NCBI GenBank assembly: GCA_963691705.1
Contig: OY829538.1
Span: 29,222,836 to 29,286,835, forward strand
Direction of reading: 5' to 3'
Source: Viola odorata
Taxonomy: Eukaryota; Streptophyta; Magnoliopsida; Malpighiales; Violaceae
DNA: 64,000 bases
Below, piece by piece: positions 51,065 through 62,827 of this stretch; the first letter of the stretch is position 1, and each line of letters opens with the position of its first letter. Below the pieces are notes generated by a model that made no database searches, had not been told where the DNA came from, and saw only the letters and a list, made by a program, of their open reading frames with translations. The position numbers were made by a program, and so were the translations under genes.

Positions 51065-52627
51065 TGACTCGCAGTCGAAATAGGTCAAAAATAATATTAA
51101 AACCTGAGGCCTAGATACACAAATTAATTTGCATATAGTGGTAACAGGGTCAATCCACAAGGAGACTGAAGTACCAAATCTTGCCTTACACATACGACAG
51201 AAAGAAATGCATAAAAGGTAACACAAAAAAGGGGGGTTTTGTTGGTCAAACAAGTTGACCAGAGATGTCAAGGGCACGATAGCTAACAAAGACTTGAATA
51301 ATAAAATGAAGGAATTAACAATCATAAGCAAAGCAGATGAAGAGAAAATGAGTTAAAGTCAGGTAAAGGGAAATCTTAGCAAGGGAATTTTCTCGGGTTG
51401 CGTCGAGGTCTCGTCGGTCATCGACACAAAGATAGTATGTTCTCAGGCTATAGACGTGCTATAGAGGCCAAGTACGTTTAGGCCTCCTACTTTCCTCTTA
51501 TGAGAAGCTACCCCCCGTTTTCACTATTTATAAGGCAACCTTGACGTTGTGCCATCCTCCAAGGCACGAAGCGGGGAGGCAATACTCACAACACCCATGA
51601 AGATAAGGAAAGACCCATCTTGAGCAAGATGCCTCTCAGGTTGTCAGGCTCGCGACACTGCACTAATTACTCATATGCCCTAAATAGAACGGACCAAGCT
51701 AATGACAATCCATCTAGTGTCTACTCAATTCTAAGGCTTCGCATTAGTTATAACCAAAGAAATGACAAAGATATAGAATAGTAAATTAAAAGGTGATCAA
51801 GCTCCTAACAAAACTATCTAGATATAATATTAAAATGGCAAAAGAATAAATATAGCGAAGAGAACATATTAACAACAATTTGGTCTCGTGACTACCTCAT
51901 GCAACCCTTAAAACACCCTTGCTAAGCTTAAGAACTTAGCCACACATATTAATCAATAACAAAACAGATTTAAGGGAGAGCATAAAAGAGACGAAATGTG
52001 AAAGGAAAATGCGATGATAATAAATACCGGCCGGAGCTAAAGCTCCGGTATGAACAGTAATACCGGCGATGGCTACAAAGAAATGGGAGTGACAAATCCC
52101 AAGGAGAAGGTGGGCGGTTGCTCCCAAAATGATTCTATGATGTAATAATGTATGTTGATGCCCTAAAAACCTTACAACTATTGTTTAAATACCCTCTAAG
52201 CTCACTAGAAGACAAAGGACAGCTAGGAGAAAGGGAAAAAAAGGGAGGACGCTCTAAAAGAATATTCCTAGGGTAGCCAAAAGGAATCTGGGGAGGAATC
52301 CCGCAAGAATCTTGTTGGGTGCGTCTTTGAGGAGATGTATGCACGTGCGGCAACGAGCTCGGGGTAAAATGCGACTCTGGATGACCCAGACGGGAGTCCT
52401 AGCCAAGACAACACGACTGGTATCAAGGGCTCGACGAAAGGAGAAACAGCTAGGCCTCGACGCTTTGAGATCCACGGCAGAATTCCACAAAAAGGGCGTA
52501 TTTCGGCATCTTTTCCTCTTTGGGCCTAAATCTACAGAAAGTACGAATTCAAAGGAAAATTAGCAGTATCATGCCCAAGATAAGCCTAAAAATACAGAGG
52601 AAAACATGACTAAAATACGCTATATCA
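51065..52627 (-). mobile_element. Solo LTR of the Ath-1 family inside Ath-1
   Basis: 1563 bp, TGACTCGCAG to GCTATATCA, flanked by exact ATGCT (51060-51064 and 52628-52632). It is the same family as the Ath-1 LTRs but more diverged from both than they are from each other. The perfect duplication shows an independent insertion later reduced by LTR-LTR recombination. Confidence 0.93.
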
Positions 52628-52632
52628 ATGCT

Positions 52633-53060
52633 TTCCCATGTCTAATGGTGCATATACCTAGAGATATCATGCAACTCCAACTAGTACCTAGCTAAGCATC
52701 CTATTTGCACATGAAGAAAATATAGCAAGAAAGCTCAAAGTGCTCACTGGGTGCTATTGTGATTGTTGGTGTCTAGGCCTAGATACAGATATAAGGTTTG
52801 ACAGGCAAAGTGCGACGACTAGATCTAGACAAGGCGCTTGTTGGTTTATTTTGTGCACAAAGGGTCGAGAGTGTGTGTCCATACATGGGGGTTTTAAAAC
52901 TGGCAGCGCGACTGTTTTAGCCAAAAACTAACAAAAATCCTAAAAATAATAAAATAAAGTGAAGTCCGAATTTTTTTGAAATTTTTCACAGGACATGCAG
53001 TCATGCAATTAGCGAGAAAGTAAACAATCATTCATGCAAAAATAAAATCAACATGCAAAC
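52633..53060. other. Ath-1 3' non-coding region, part 2
   Basis: No convincing gene. Confidence 0.5.
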
Positions 53061-53106
53061 AATTAAATCCCTCCCCACACTTAGGCAACGCATTGTCCTC
53101 AATGCG
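53061..53106 (-). other. Ath-1 internal hairpin plus purine tract
   Basis: The minus strand reads CGCATTG-AGGA-CAATGCG (perfect 7-bp stem), then TTGCCTAAGTGTGGGGAGGG. It repeats the design of the tract at 49882-49921, about 1.6 kb upstream of the 3' LTR when the solo LTR is left out. Confidence 0.72.
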
Positions 53107-53189
53107 AGAAGGGCAGAAAAGCAGTTCAATAAAAATAAAAATAGTTCAGCGGAGAAATAAAAGGGGTGAGAATGTTTTAAGCCCTCCTC

Positions 53190-54886
53190 AAGGGCAAGAT
53201 AATTTTTTGTTTTGGGGGGAATCAAGAGGGTGGTAGATTGCGGTGGGCAACTTCTACAGTGAGGCCTTGGAGCTCTGAAAGGATGGCTTGGAGTAGTCGT
53301 TTGAGAGATGGTGCAACAATCGTTATGGGGCCTGAAGGAGGAGCATCTTGGGCAAGAGGGGTTGATGGACGGGATGAGCTGGCTTGGGCTAGACGAGGCT
53401 GCTTCGGCAGCTGCGCTGCTTCTGGGTATGTAAAGTCACGTCCATATTTGGTTCCAAAGACTTGCTACTTTTGCGGTATTAGACCTACACTGAAACTCAA
53501 CACACCCTGCGAGATACAAAGATGCCTCATCCCATCAAGGGTCTGGGGGTTTAATAATTTAAATGGAACAGGGGTGAGCTGGTTGTGTGTTTGCAAATCG
53601 AGGCCATGATGACTAAAAGCAAGCAAGGTAATAGGAGAACCAAAAGCTGGGTTGCGAGAAGTTTGTTGAATTTCAGTAATGGCTTTCGCAACCCACTACC
53701 CTAAATTGACTCGATACCCACGCAACATGCACCATAAGAAAAAGAACTCTTGCAATGATAGCTGGCCCAAATTATTGTACTTACCTGCGAAGGTAAGGGC
53801 CAGATAACGGTGCAAGATGCGTAAATAGGGGTCCTTAATCTCATGTGCTTTGGAAGTTCGATGGCTGAACTCGACATTGGGATTGTCGGTCAGCGCTCGA
53901 AAAGCAATATTAGCATAAAAATCAGAGGGGTAGGTAGTCAAAGCTTTGGTATACTTAGGGGTTTTCAATTCAGAGGGAGACACAAAACCAAGCAAACAAT
54001 TAAAAGCATAGATAGACAAGACAAACCACTTATTCATCAATCTAAAATTAATTGCATCAAGGGCAGACAAGTTGGGGGCAGATTTATCCTTGGGTTTGAA
54101 ATATTCAGGCACAATCCAAAAAGAAGTGAAAAACTCGAGGGGGTGTTCGAGGAAGAACAGAGCTTCCCACCCGATATTGCCCACGAGCTCTAGCACAAGA
54201 GACCCTACATGCATGGCATCAAGAAATTCCATATCTAGGCGCACACAGGGGCTAACGCCTTTGGAAAGAAATATTTATAGCTTATCTAAAGATGTTTTAT
54301 CGTGAAATTTCATCCAACCTTTAGAAGAGGAGAGATCAGAAGGAACCTAGGGTGACGACTGAGGGGTAGATGCAGAGACAGATGTCTTGCCCTCGACAGA
54401 AGATGGTCCGTTAGGGCCACGGGGCTTCTTAGTCATAGAGGCTTTCGTTGTGCCCCTGCCCTGGTCCGCTCCTTTTCGCTTTCTATCGGCCGACGTTTTC
54501 GGCTCTGCTGAGATCTTCGCCTTGCCCTTCCTGGCCGCCGAACGAGCTGCAACCTCCTTCTCAGCAGCCGCTTTCTCCACGACTTCTCTCGCTTCCCTCT
54601 CCTCGTCATCTTCTTCTTCTTCTCCTTCCTTAGCCCCTTCATGACTCTCACCGATACGCTCTCCATCGGCGTCCATCTGCTCAGCTTCCTCCTCCTTCGA
54701 GTCCTCTGCAGCTGCTGGCACCTCGACCTCCTCCTCCTACTCAGATCCAAAGACCAGCACCTCCTTTAGGACCTCCTCCACAGTCAGCTTACGGGCAACC
54801 GGAGGCGATGGCTTGGCTTTTTTAGGTTTTGAGCCGGCAACTATGGAACTGGGGGCGAGGTGCACCACCCGGCCGGATCTAGTCAT
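53190..54886 (-). pseudogene. Ath-1 envelope-position gene (ATHILA ORF-1-like)
   Basis: ATG at 54886 in a good context (CACCATGAC): MTRSGRVVHLAPSS. The first 170 residues are charged and low-complexity (EGEEEEDDEEREAREVVEK, basic KKAKPS and KKPRG). Then comes a folded domain from 54244 to 53696 (FKPKDKSAPNLSALDAINFR, then RILHRYLALTFAGKYNN), and after a TAG a Pro/Ser-rich tail to about 53190. Stops near 54738, 54347 and 54273, and more in the tail. It resembles the ATHILA ORF-1 protein family by its position and HRYLALTF-type block. I see no clear signal peptide or transmembrane segment, so calling it an envelope is not supported. Confidence 0.6.
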
Positions 54887-55329
54887 GGTGGATGCGGCCA
54901 AAAGAAATTCTTTTCAATATTGAAAAGGAGGTTAGGAGATAGAGGAAGATAAAAGGGTGGAATAAATAAGGAATAAATAAATAAAAAGGAGAGAAAATGG
55001 GACAAGAACAATAAATAAGGGGAATATTAGTGGGGTTTAAATATGGGAAAATGGAAAACAATAAATAGGAAAACAAAATGAGCAACCTAATTAATATAGT
55101 AAAAGAAATAAAAGCAACAAGATAAGTAAAAGCAAAAGAATAAAAATAAAAATAAAAACTGAAAGAGAAAACGAGAGCGTCACTGAATTAAAAAGGAACA
55201 CAAGGATGAGACGAAGCGTGAGGCCTCGTCACTGGTGACCTGTTTTGTTGACACAGGCCTAGACGTTCTCAGGCTGTCTTGGGCAAGAGCAACTTATTGT
55301 GATGGGCCTTTGTCTTGCCCTTGTAGGTA

Positions 55330-56170
55330 AGGGCGTTCTCATAGGCATCGTCGCGAAGTTCCTCTAGCTCTTAGATTTGCAAGCGACGGTGTGTACCTGC
55401 CTCCCCGAGATCCATGTTAACATTTTTTATCGTCCAAAAGGCCTTGTGTTCAATTTCTACCGGGAGATGGCATGGCTTGCCATAGACCAGTCTATAAGGG
55501 GTCATCTCAATCGGAGTCTTGAAGGCTATCCTATAGGCCTAGAGAGCGTCATCCATTTTTGAACTCCAATCTTTTTGAGATTGGTTAACCATTTTCTCGA
55601 GAATGGACTTGATTTCCCTGTTGGAGACTTCTGCTTGCCCATTCATCTGGGGGTGATAAGCTGTCGAGACCCGATGGGTGACTCCATACTTGTTGAGGAG
55701 AGAAGAGATTGCAAAAATGTGTTCCTCGATCACTGATGAGGGCTCGAGGGGAGCCAAACCGGTTGAAAATATTAGTACGCAAGAAGTTCGTGACCACTCT
55801 AGAATCATCAGTCTTTGTTGCCTTGGCCTTGACCCACTTAGAGATGTAGTCGATGGCCAACAAGATATAGATGTTGCTAAAGGAGTTCGGGAACGGGCCA
55901 TGAAGTCAATTCCCCAGATGTCAAAAATTTCACAAGAGATGATATTGGTCAGGGTCATTTGGTTCCGAGCGCCTATATTACTCGTTGCTTTTCATTGAGG
56001 GCATGATGCACAATACATGTAGTTGTCATTAAAAATCTATGGCCAATATAAACCAGCCTCAAGGACTTTCATGGTAGTCTTCTTTGCTGCAAAATGGCCA
56101 CCTTCTGTCGAGGAATGACAAAATTTTAAGATCGAGGGCACTTCATCCATTGTTACGCACCTCCTGATGA
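55330..56170 (-). pseudogene. Ath-1 integrase, frameshifted
   Basis: Zinc-binding HHCC: CHSSTEGGHFA then YCASCPQ. Core: DIWGIDFM (Asp), after a shift [15 protein letters not shown] (Asp), then [21 protein letters not shown] (Glu). The end reads [20 protein letters not shown] and [12 protein letters not shown], typical of Athila. At least two frameshifts and stops near 56037 and 55371. Confidence 0.88.
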
Positions 56171-56309
56171 GCTAGTCGGAACAATGCTTCTATAGATAGG
56201 GGTTGTCCCAAACATAATACTTTGCCTGCCTCCGGATGCGTTGTTTTTCAGATAATAAGGAATCGGCAGGGAAAGAGCCAGTAGCGAGGAAATTAGCTAT
56301 ATCAGAGAA

Positions 56310-56800
56310 CTAAAGAAAATGGACAGCGTGGGCAAGACACAGGCATTCATCAGGAAAAGTATCGCAAATAGGCACGTGCGAATCATCCTCTTGAGCTGGA
56401 AGTCTGCTTAGATGCTTTGCCACTAAATTTTCTTTTCCTTTTTTATCCTTGATCAAGATATCAAATTCTTGTAGCAACAAAATCCACCGAATGAGGCGAG
56501 GTTTAGCGTCGGCTTTGGTCAATAAACATCGAAGGGCCGAATGGTCAGAGTACACGATAACATGCGTGCCTAAGAGGTACTGTCTGAACTTGTTGAGGGC
56601 ATAGACAACTGCCAAGAGTTCTTTTTCCGTGGTCGTGTAGTTCTACTGGGCTGGATCTAATAACTTGGAAGCATAGTGGATAACGTATGTCTCCTTATCC
56701 TTTTTTGGCCCCAAAATAGCGCCGAGGGTATGATTACTTGCGTCACACATGATCTCGAAAGGAATGGACCAATCGGGGGCTCGAATGATGGGAGCGGTGA
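56310..56800 (-). pseudogene. Ath-1 RNase H
   Basis: Reads NHTLGAILGQKKDKETYVIH, YTTTEKELLAVVYALNKFR (Glu), VIVYSDHSALRCLL (Asp) and KGKENLVAKHLSRLP (final Asp changed to Lys). One TAG near 56645 before the Glu block. Confidence 0.85.
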
Positions 56801-56867
56801 TGAGTTTGGTCTTGAGCAAATCAAATGAAGCCTTACAATCGTCGTCGAATACAAAGTCGACGTCCTT

Positions 56868-57754
56868 TTAAAGCAGTCGACACATAGGCTGAGTGATTTT
56901 TGAGAAATCCTTAATGAAGCATCTGTAGAAACCAGTATGCCCTAGAAAGGAACGAACATCAATTACGCAAGAGGGATAGGGCAGGGACTCAATGACTTCA
57001 ATCTTCACTTTATCTACTTCAATACCTTTACTGGAAACGATATGACCTAAGAGGAGACCTTGATCGACCATAAAATGACATTTCTTAAAGTTCATGACCA
57101 AATTGGTCTCGATGCAGTGTTGTAGGATTTTCTTCAAGTTGGCCAGACATTCGCCAAAGGAGTTGTCATAGACGGTAAAGTCATCCATAAAGACCTCGAT
57201 GCCTTTTTCGAAGAATTCGAAAAAAATGCTCATCATGCATCGCTGGAAGGTAGCAGGGGCATTACATAAGCCAAAAGGCATTCTCCTATATGCGAACGTA
57301 CTGAATGGGCAAGTGAAGGTAGTTTTCTCTTGGTCTTCGAGGGCAACCAGAATCTGGTGGAAGCTTGAATACCATCTAAACAAGAATAATGCGTCTTGCC
57401 CGCAAGACGTTCTAGCATCTAATCAATGAATGGAAGGGGAAAATGATCTTTCCATGTGGCCGCGTTCAAACAGCGATAATCAATACAAACTAGCTAGCCA
57501 TTCTGAATTCTAGTTGGAATCAAAGCACTATCTTGCCCTGTAGTGATTGTGATGCCAGTTTTCTTGGGCATTACTTGAACGGGACTCACCCATGGACTAT
57601 CGAATATGGGGTAGATAACTCCGGCATCTAATAACTTCAGCACTTCTTTCTTCACCACCTCCATCATGGGAGGGTTTAATCTACGCTGAGGTTGACGGAC
57701 TGTCTTGCTAGCATCCTCAAGATGGATCCTATGGGTGCATAGGGCTAGTGACAA
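56868..57754 (-). pseudogene. Ath-1 reverse transcriptase
   Basis: Blocks: LLDAGVIYPIFDSPWVSPVQ, VCIDYRCLNAATWKDHFPLP, RRMPFGLCNAPATFQRCM, active site FMDD at 57180-57191, GLLLGHIVSSKGIEVDKVK and FLGHTGFYRCFIKDFS. FMDD with this wording is usual for Athila. A frameshift near 57490 (between fingers and palm), a stop near 57419 and a shift near 57370 break it. Confidence 0.92.
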
Positions 57755-57995
57755 GCCCTTGATGTCGGCTATTGTCCATCTGATAGCCTTTTTTAAATTC
57801 CTTCAATAAAGAGATCAATTCCTTCTCTTCTAGTTCGTCCAACTTATTGGAAATAATTACTGGAAAAGATTTTTGGGCACCAAGATTAGCATACTTAAGG
57901 TGCGAGGGCAAGACTTTCAATTTAAGAATCGGTGCTTGCTCGAGGGAAGAAGGGAGTTTGACATGATCATCATGATAAGGAGAGACAACAAGAGG
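57755..57995 (-). pseudogene. Ath-1 protease-RT linker
   Basis: Reads KVLPSHLKYANLGAQKSFPV and SLLKEFKKGYQ, the conserved linker before Athila RT, with frame breaks. Confidence 0.7.
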
Positions 57996-58560
57996 TTATG
58001 GAGAGAGAGTAAGTTGCTCCTCTAGAGCTGCAACAACTGAATGTAACTCAAGAGTTGTAACGACCGTCGAGGCCAAGTCTTCTATAGTTTCTGGTGTAAG
58101 ACCCCTGTCGAGAGGAAGCTGCAATGGATCAATAGAATTTAATTCAGAAATTTCATAGACAAATGGATCAATTAAATCAATATAATGGAGGCTAGAAAAT
58201 TTAGAAGGATATCGCATAGATTCAAGGATGTTGAATTTAATGATTTGGCCATCAAATTCAAGAGAAATGGTAGAGTCATGGACATCTATCTTGGCCCTAG
58301 CGGTGGCAAGAAATGGTTTGCCCAGAAGGATATCTGTGGCCTTAACGGATCCATCACCCCCCATGGAGATGACATAAAAGTCAACTGGAAAAACAAACTC
58401 CCCGACTTGCACAAAGACATCTTCAATAACGCCTTTGGGGTAGATGATAGAATGGTCAGCCGGCTGGATTGCAAGTCTTGTACTTTTCAGGGGACCGAGG
58501 CCTAGACGGTTATAAATCGTCAAGGGCACACATTAATGCCAGCTCCCAAATCACACATGG
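57996..58560 (-). pseudogene. Ath-1 aspartic protease
   Basis: The active site reads DLGAGINV from 58552, then LTIYNRLGLGPLKSTRLAIQ, then KATDILLGKPFLATARAKID. Retropepsin blocks of Athila. A shift or stop near 58530 precedes an open stretch of 177 codons. Confidence 0.82.
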
Positions 58561-59489
58561 CTTTGCCAACATCGACCGTCCCGATCTTGCAAGGAATAAT
58601 AAACATGCCCTAGTCTTGACACTTAGGAGGGATTCTCTCCTGAATATGGGCTGAAACATTGGCTCCCACACTTATCTTGTTGACCCCGGTCATATGGTGT
58701 TTGTTGATGCACAAGTCTTCAAAAACTTGGCATAGCGGGGAACACTCTTGATCGCTTGCAGTAGAGGGATATTAATGACAACTTTGCTGAAAATATCAAA
58801 GATTTCTCGCTCTTCTTTGACCTTTATAGACTTGACAAGGCGTTCGGGAAAAAGAGGTTCAAGGATTTGGTGAATATATTCTTGTGTGAACTCGGGTGGG
58901 TTTGAATTGTTCCTTGGAGATCCCCTCGGGGAGCGGATACGGTCTACCATTACATCATCAATCTTTGGCTCATTTTTTTCCCTCTTAGGCTTGAGTTCAG
59001 GTTCTAGGGATTGCTCGGTGTCGAGGGCAGGACGGACTGGAGGTAATTCATAACCACTTCGGAGGGTCATGGCACACGCTTCGTGTTTAGGATTCACTTC
59101 TGTCTGTCCAGGCAGTCTACCTCTATTTTTCAATTCCTTCATTCTGGCATTCATCACACTCATTTGCTTTTGCATTTCAGAAATTATACTCTTGTAATTA
59201 ATGGTATTATCAACGGGTGGAGAGGCAGAAGTTTGATCTTTGGGTGGATGTTTGTATTGCTGATTATGCTGGTATGGAGGTCGAGACCTGAAGTTTTGCA
59301 TGTTGAAAAGAGGCTGGTTACCATACTGATATGGTTGTTGTTGTGGTTGACTAGGGCCGGACGACTGTGGGTTATGAGACCAGCTGAAATTGGGATGCTT
59401 CCAACCTTAGTTGTAATTCTGGCCGTAAGGGATGCCCCCAACTGTATTAACTAAAAAAATTTCTGGAATATATGGGCAGGCGTCCATGG
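58561..59489 (-). pseudogene. Ath-1 gag, C-terminal piece
   Basis: Reads MDACPYIPE, VNTVGGIPYGQNYN, then after a stop PNFSWSHNPQ, QQPYQYGNQPLF, and EACAMTLRSGYELPPV. Then comes the spacer toward protease (EYIHQILEPLFPERLVKSIK). This Asn/Gln/Pro-rich segment and LRSG block are Athila features. It is separated from the N-terminal piece by a solo LTR. Confidence 0.82.
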
Positions 59490-59494
59490 GATGA

Positions 59495-60191
59495 TGATAC
59501 GAGCTTGAAGGCTCCAGCTCATTCCTCATGCCTTGCGTCCAGCCTTGCGCCCACCTTCTGTTTGGCCGAGCCCATGTCTGAGCCCTTGGCCGAGCCCGTG
59601 TCCCAGCCCTTGGCCGAGCCCGTAGTCTAGCCAATGGCCAAACCCATCTTCATTGCTGCCAAGGCCAAGCTTCTCAAGCCCCTTTGTCTAAGGATGTAAG
59701 GGTATTTACCCATTATCTTAGGATTTAGTATTTAAAGTGCATTCCTTTTCATTTCAGAACTTGCCTTTGATTTTGATGATATTCTCTTTGGCCAATCCGT
59801 AGAGTAACCTAGTGTAATTTAGGGTTCTTGGTAACCGATGCCATTAGGGCTGAATACCATTGCTTATCCTTTATCTCTTCTTGTAATTAGGCTCCTTAAG
59901 CTTTGTTCTTAAGGGGTAAATTCAGTAATAGAGATCCTTAGTTTTTGTATAGAAAGGTTGCTTGATCTTGTTATCAAGAGCGTTTTCTCGGATTCTAAGT
60001 TCCATTTAAGTCACCATCAATCCGCCACTAAACATCCTCCATTTCCGCTGCAACAAATACTCCATTAAAACACTTATAAACACCTTCATCCGATCATCCG
60101 AACAAGCTGCCAATCTCTCACAAGAGGACTAGTTCCAGCTTCAACATCAATTCGGCCTCCTTCTCCCCAAAACAGAAGCGAGACCTTATCA
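59495..60191. mobile_element. Solo LTR (697 bp) of another family in Ath-1 gag
   Basis: TGATACGAGC to GACCTTATCA, with GATGA at 59490-59494 and 60192-60196. Leaving it and one GATGA out joins YNFVDH to MDACPY-type wording in one gag frame. Orientation unknown. A 24-bp repeat lies near its left end. Confidence 0.9.
59563..59646 (+). repeat. 24-bp repeat, 3.5 copies, in the solo LTR
   Basis: Units at 59563, 59587, 59611 and 59635 read TGGCCGAGCCC(A/G)TGTC and so on; exact 24-bp period. Confidence 0.9.
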
Positions 60192-60196
60192 GATGA

Positions 60197-61208
60197 TCTA
60201 CAAAATTATAGATTTGACAGGCCTTGATCTGGATAGGTTGTCCCGCAGCCATATTCTAAATCATGCCCATGATGGTAGTCAACTGATTTTCCATGGCAGC
60301 AACTCGGACATTTTGAGAATTATTCGTTACCGCTTCGGAGGTAACAATAGTCCTGGCTATGAGTTCAATTATGGCTTTGGCTGCAGCTGGCGTGCGAGCA
60401 CAAAGGGAACCACCGGTAGCGGCGTCCAACAAAGCTTTGTCATTTCGCTTCAAGCCTTCGTAGAAGTACTGGATGAGGGCATGATCGGTCAGATTGTGCG
60501 AAGGGCATAAGGCTTGCATTTTCTTGTAGCATTCATGGTATTGCCCTAGACTTTCGTCATCCCTCTGAACAATAGAAACTAATTGTTCGCGGGTCACGCT
60601 TGCCGTAGGCACGGGATAATACTTATCAGTGAAGGCCTTGGACATCTCGGCCCAAGAAGAAATAGATCGAGGAGGAAAGTCATAAAACCAATCCTTAGCA
60701 GCGTCCTTGAGGGACCACATAAAAGCTCAGAACTTAGCTTGGTCGATATTGACATTAGTAGGCTTCATGGCCTCACAGACCGAATGAAGATGTTGTAAAT
60801 GGCGATGCGGATTCTCCTTAGGCAATCCGTGGAAAGATGGAAGGTGATGCATAACAGCGGACTTGAGTGTCCAATCATGCTGGACAGTGAGCCAGATGAT
60901 GCAGCTACTTGGAGCTTCAGGGGCAACATTGAGGTCATCAATGGTTTGATAATTAGGTGGTGGTGGTGGTGGGTCTTCTATATTGGGTATGTTGTGTTCG
61001 ACAAACTCAGCGTTGTCGAGGCCTGGATGAAAGAAAGGAAATTCTGCGAGAAAGAAACTGTTGGGATTATCCAAATCATCTAGATTCCTGTCGAGGAGAT
61101 TTCTCTATGATTAATAGTTGGTCCCCTAGCTTGCCTTCGAAGTCTTCTTTCTATTCTGGTAAGCTCGAGATCAAGTGGTATTAGGTCAAGAGCAGATCTC
61201 CTGGTCAT
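60197..61208 (-). pseudogene. Ath-1 gag, N-terminal and core piece
   Basis: ATG at 61208 (MTRRSALDLIPLDLELTRIE). A frameshift near 61085 leads to NPNSFFLAEFPFF, then a proline run and the core: LPSFHGLPKENPHRHLQHLH, SLKDAAKDWFYDFPPRSISS, EMSKAFTDKYYPVPT, YEGLKRNDKALLDAATGGSL. A TGA at about 60727 splits it. Typical Athila gag core order. Confidence 0.88.
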
Positions 61209-61235
61209 ACAAATAAAAATAAGAAATTAGTACGA

Positions 61236-61266
61236 ATCAAATCTCCCCGGCAACGGTGCCAAAATT
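61236..61266 (-). other. Ath-1 primer-binding site
   Basis: Just inside the 5' LTR the minus strand reads AATTTTGGCACCGTTGCCGG. This is one base off TGGCGCCGTTGCCGGGGA, the primer site usual for Athila and relatives. Confidence 0.85.
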
Positions 61267-62822
61267 TGACTAGCCGTCAAAACGGGTCAAAATATTATAA
61301 AGCTTGATGCCTAGATGCACAAACTAATTTGCGTATAATGGTAACAAGGTCGATCCACAAGGAGACTGAAGTACGAAATCTTGCCCTAAATGTACGATAG
61401 AAAGAAATGCACACACGGTAACACAAAAAAGGGGGGTTGCTGGTCAAACAAGTCGACCAAATATGTCGAGGGCACGATAGCTAACAAAGACGTAAATAAT
61501 AACTCAAAGGAATTAACAAACATAAACAAAGCAAACAAAGAATTAACCGAGGTAAAATCAGAAATGAGAAAGCTTAGCAAGGGATTTTCTTGGGTTGCGT
61601 TGAGGCCTTGTCAGTCATCGACGCACAAATACTCTATTCTCACGCTATAGACGTGCTATAGAGGCCAGGTACGTTTACACCTCCTTCTTTCCTCTTACGA
61701 GGAGCTACCCCTCATTTTCACTGTTAGGTAGCCTTGACGTTGTGCCATCCTCCCAGGCATGAAGCGGGGAGGCAATACTCACAACGCCCATGAAGATAAG
61801 GAAAGACACATCTAGGGCTAAATGCCTCTCAGTTTGTCAGGCTCGCGATACCGCCCTAATCACTCACTTGCCCTAGACAGAACGGACCAAGCTAATGACA
61901 ATCTATCTAGTGTCTACTCTATTCTAAGGCTTCGCGTTAGTTATAACCAAAGAAATGATGATGATCTAGGATAGTAAATTAAAAAGTGATCAAGCTCCTA
62001 ACAAAACCATCTAGATCTAGCTTTAAAATAGCAAGCGAGTAAATATAGCGAAGAGAATATATTAAACACAATTTGGTCTCGTGACAATCCTCGTGCAACC
62101 CTTAAAATACCCTTACTAAGCTAAAGAACTTAGCCACACATATTAATCATAAGCAAAATAGATTTAATCAAAAACATAAAAGGAAAGAAATACGAAATGA
62201 AGAGAAATGCAATATTAAGAAATACCGGCCAGAGCTAAAGCTCCGGTTTAAACAGTGATGCCGGCGATGACTACAAAGGAATGAAAGTGACAAATCCCAA
62301 GAAGGAAGGTGAGCAGCTGCTCCCAAAATGATTCTATGACCTAATAATTGAGTGTTGTCCTAAAAACCCTAAAACTAATGTTTATAACCTCTCATAACCC
62401 ACTAGATGACAAAGGACAGCTAGGAGAAGAAGACAAAATGGGAGGACGCCGTAAAGGAATATTCCTAAGGTAGCCAAAAAGGGATCTGGGAGGAATCCCG
62501 TGAGAATCTCGTTGCGTGTCTTCGAGGAGATGTATGCACGTGTGGCAGCGGGCTTGGGGCAAAATGCAGCTCTTGACGGCTCAAACCCAGAGTCCTAGGC
62601 AAGACAGCATGGCTGGCATCTAGGGCCGACGATGAGGAGACAACTAGGCCTCGACGATTTGAGATCCTAGGCAGAATTCCATAAAAAAAGGAGTATTTTG
62701 GCATCTTTTCCTATTTGAGCTTAGATCTGCAAAAAGTATGAATTCAAAGGAAAATTAGCAGTATCATGTCCAAGATAAGCCTATAAATACATACGAAAAA
62801 ATGCATAAAATACGCTATATCA
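61267..62822 (-). repeat. Ath-1 5' LTR
   Basis: 1556 bp, paired with 48319-49881. TSD AGTCG follows at 62823-62827. Confidence 0.92.
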
Positions 62823-62827
62823 AGTCG

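Larger units (their letters stand above)
48319..62822 (-). mobile_element. Ath-1: Athila-like LTR retrotransposon
   Basis: LTRs at 48319-49881 and 61267-62822 (TGACTCGCC to CTATATCA as read on the plus strand). Minus-strand order: primer site, gag, protease, RT, RNase H, integrase, then a large extra gene in the envelope position, long 3' region, 3' LTR. The primer site and gag wording are Athila-like. Two solo LTRs are nested inside. All genes carry stops or shifts. About 12.2 kb without the nested copies. Confidence 0.93.

Noticed and set aside
53696..54244. True viral-type envelope in Ath-1
   Set aside because: Position fits, but no signal peptide, cleavage site or membrane anchor is evident; ATHILA ORF-1-like is the safer call.
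54433..54750. Arg-rich frame overlapping the envelope-position gene
   Set aside because: Shadow frame of the low-complexity Glu/Lys region of the gene in the other frame.
51065..62822. Ath-1 bounded by the LTR at 51065 instead of 48319
   Set aside because: 51065-52627 has its own ATGCT duplication, and the outer pair has the GGTCG/AGTCG duplication with the host gene frame joining across.
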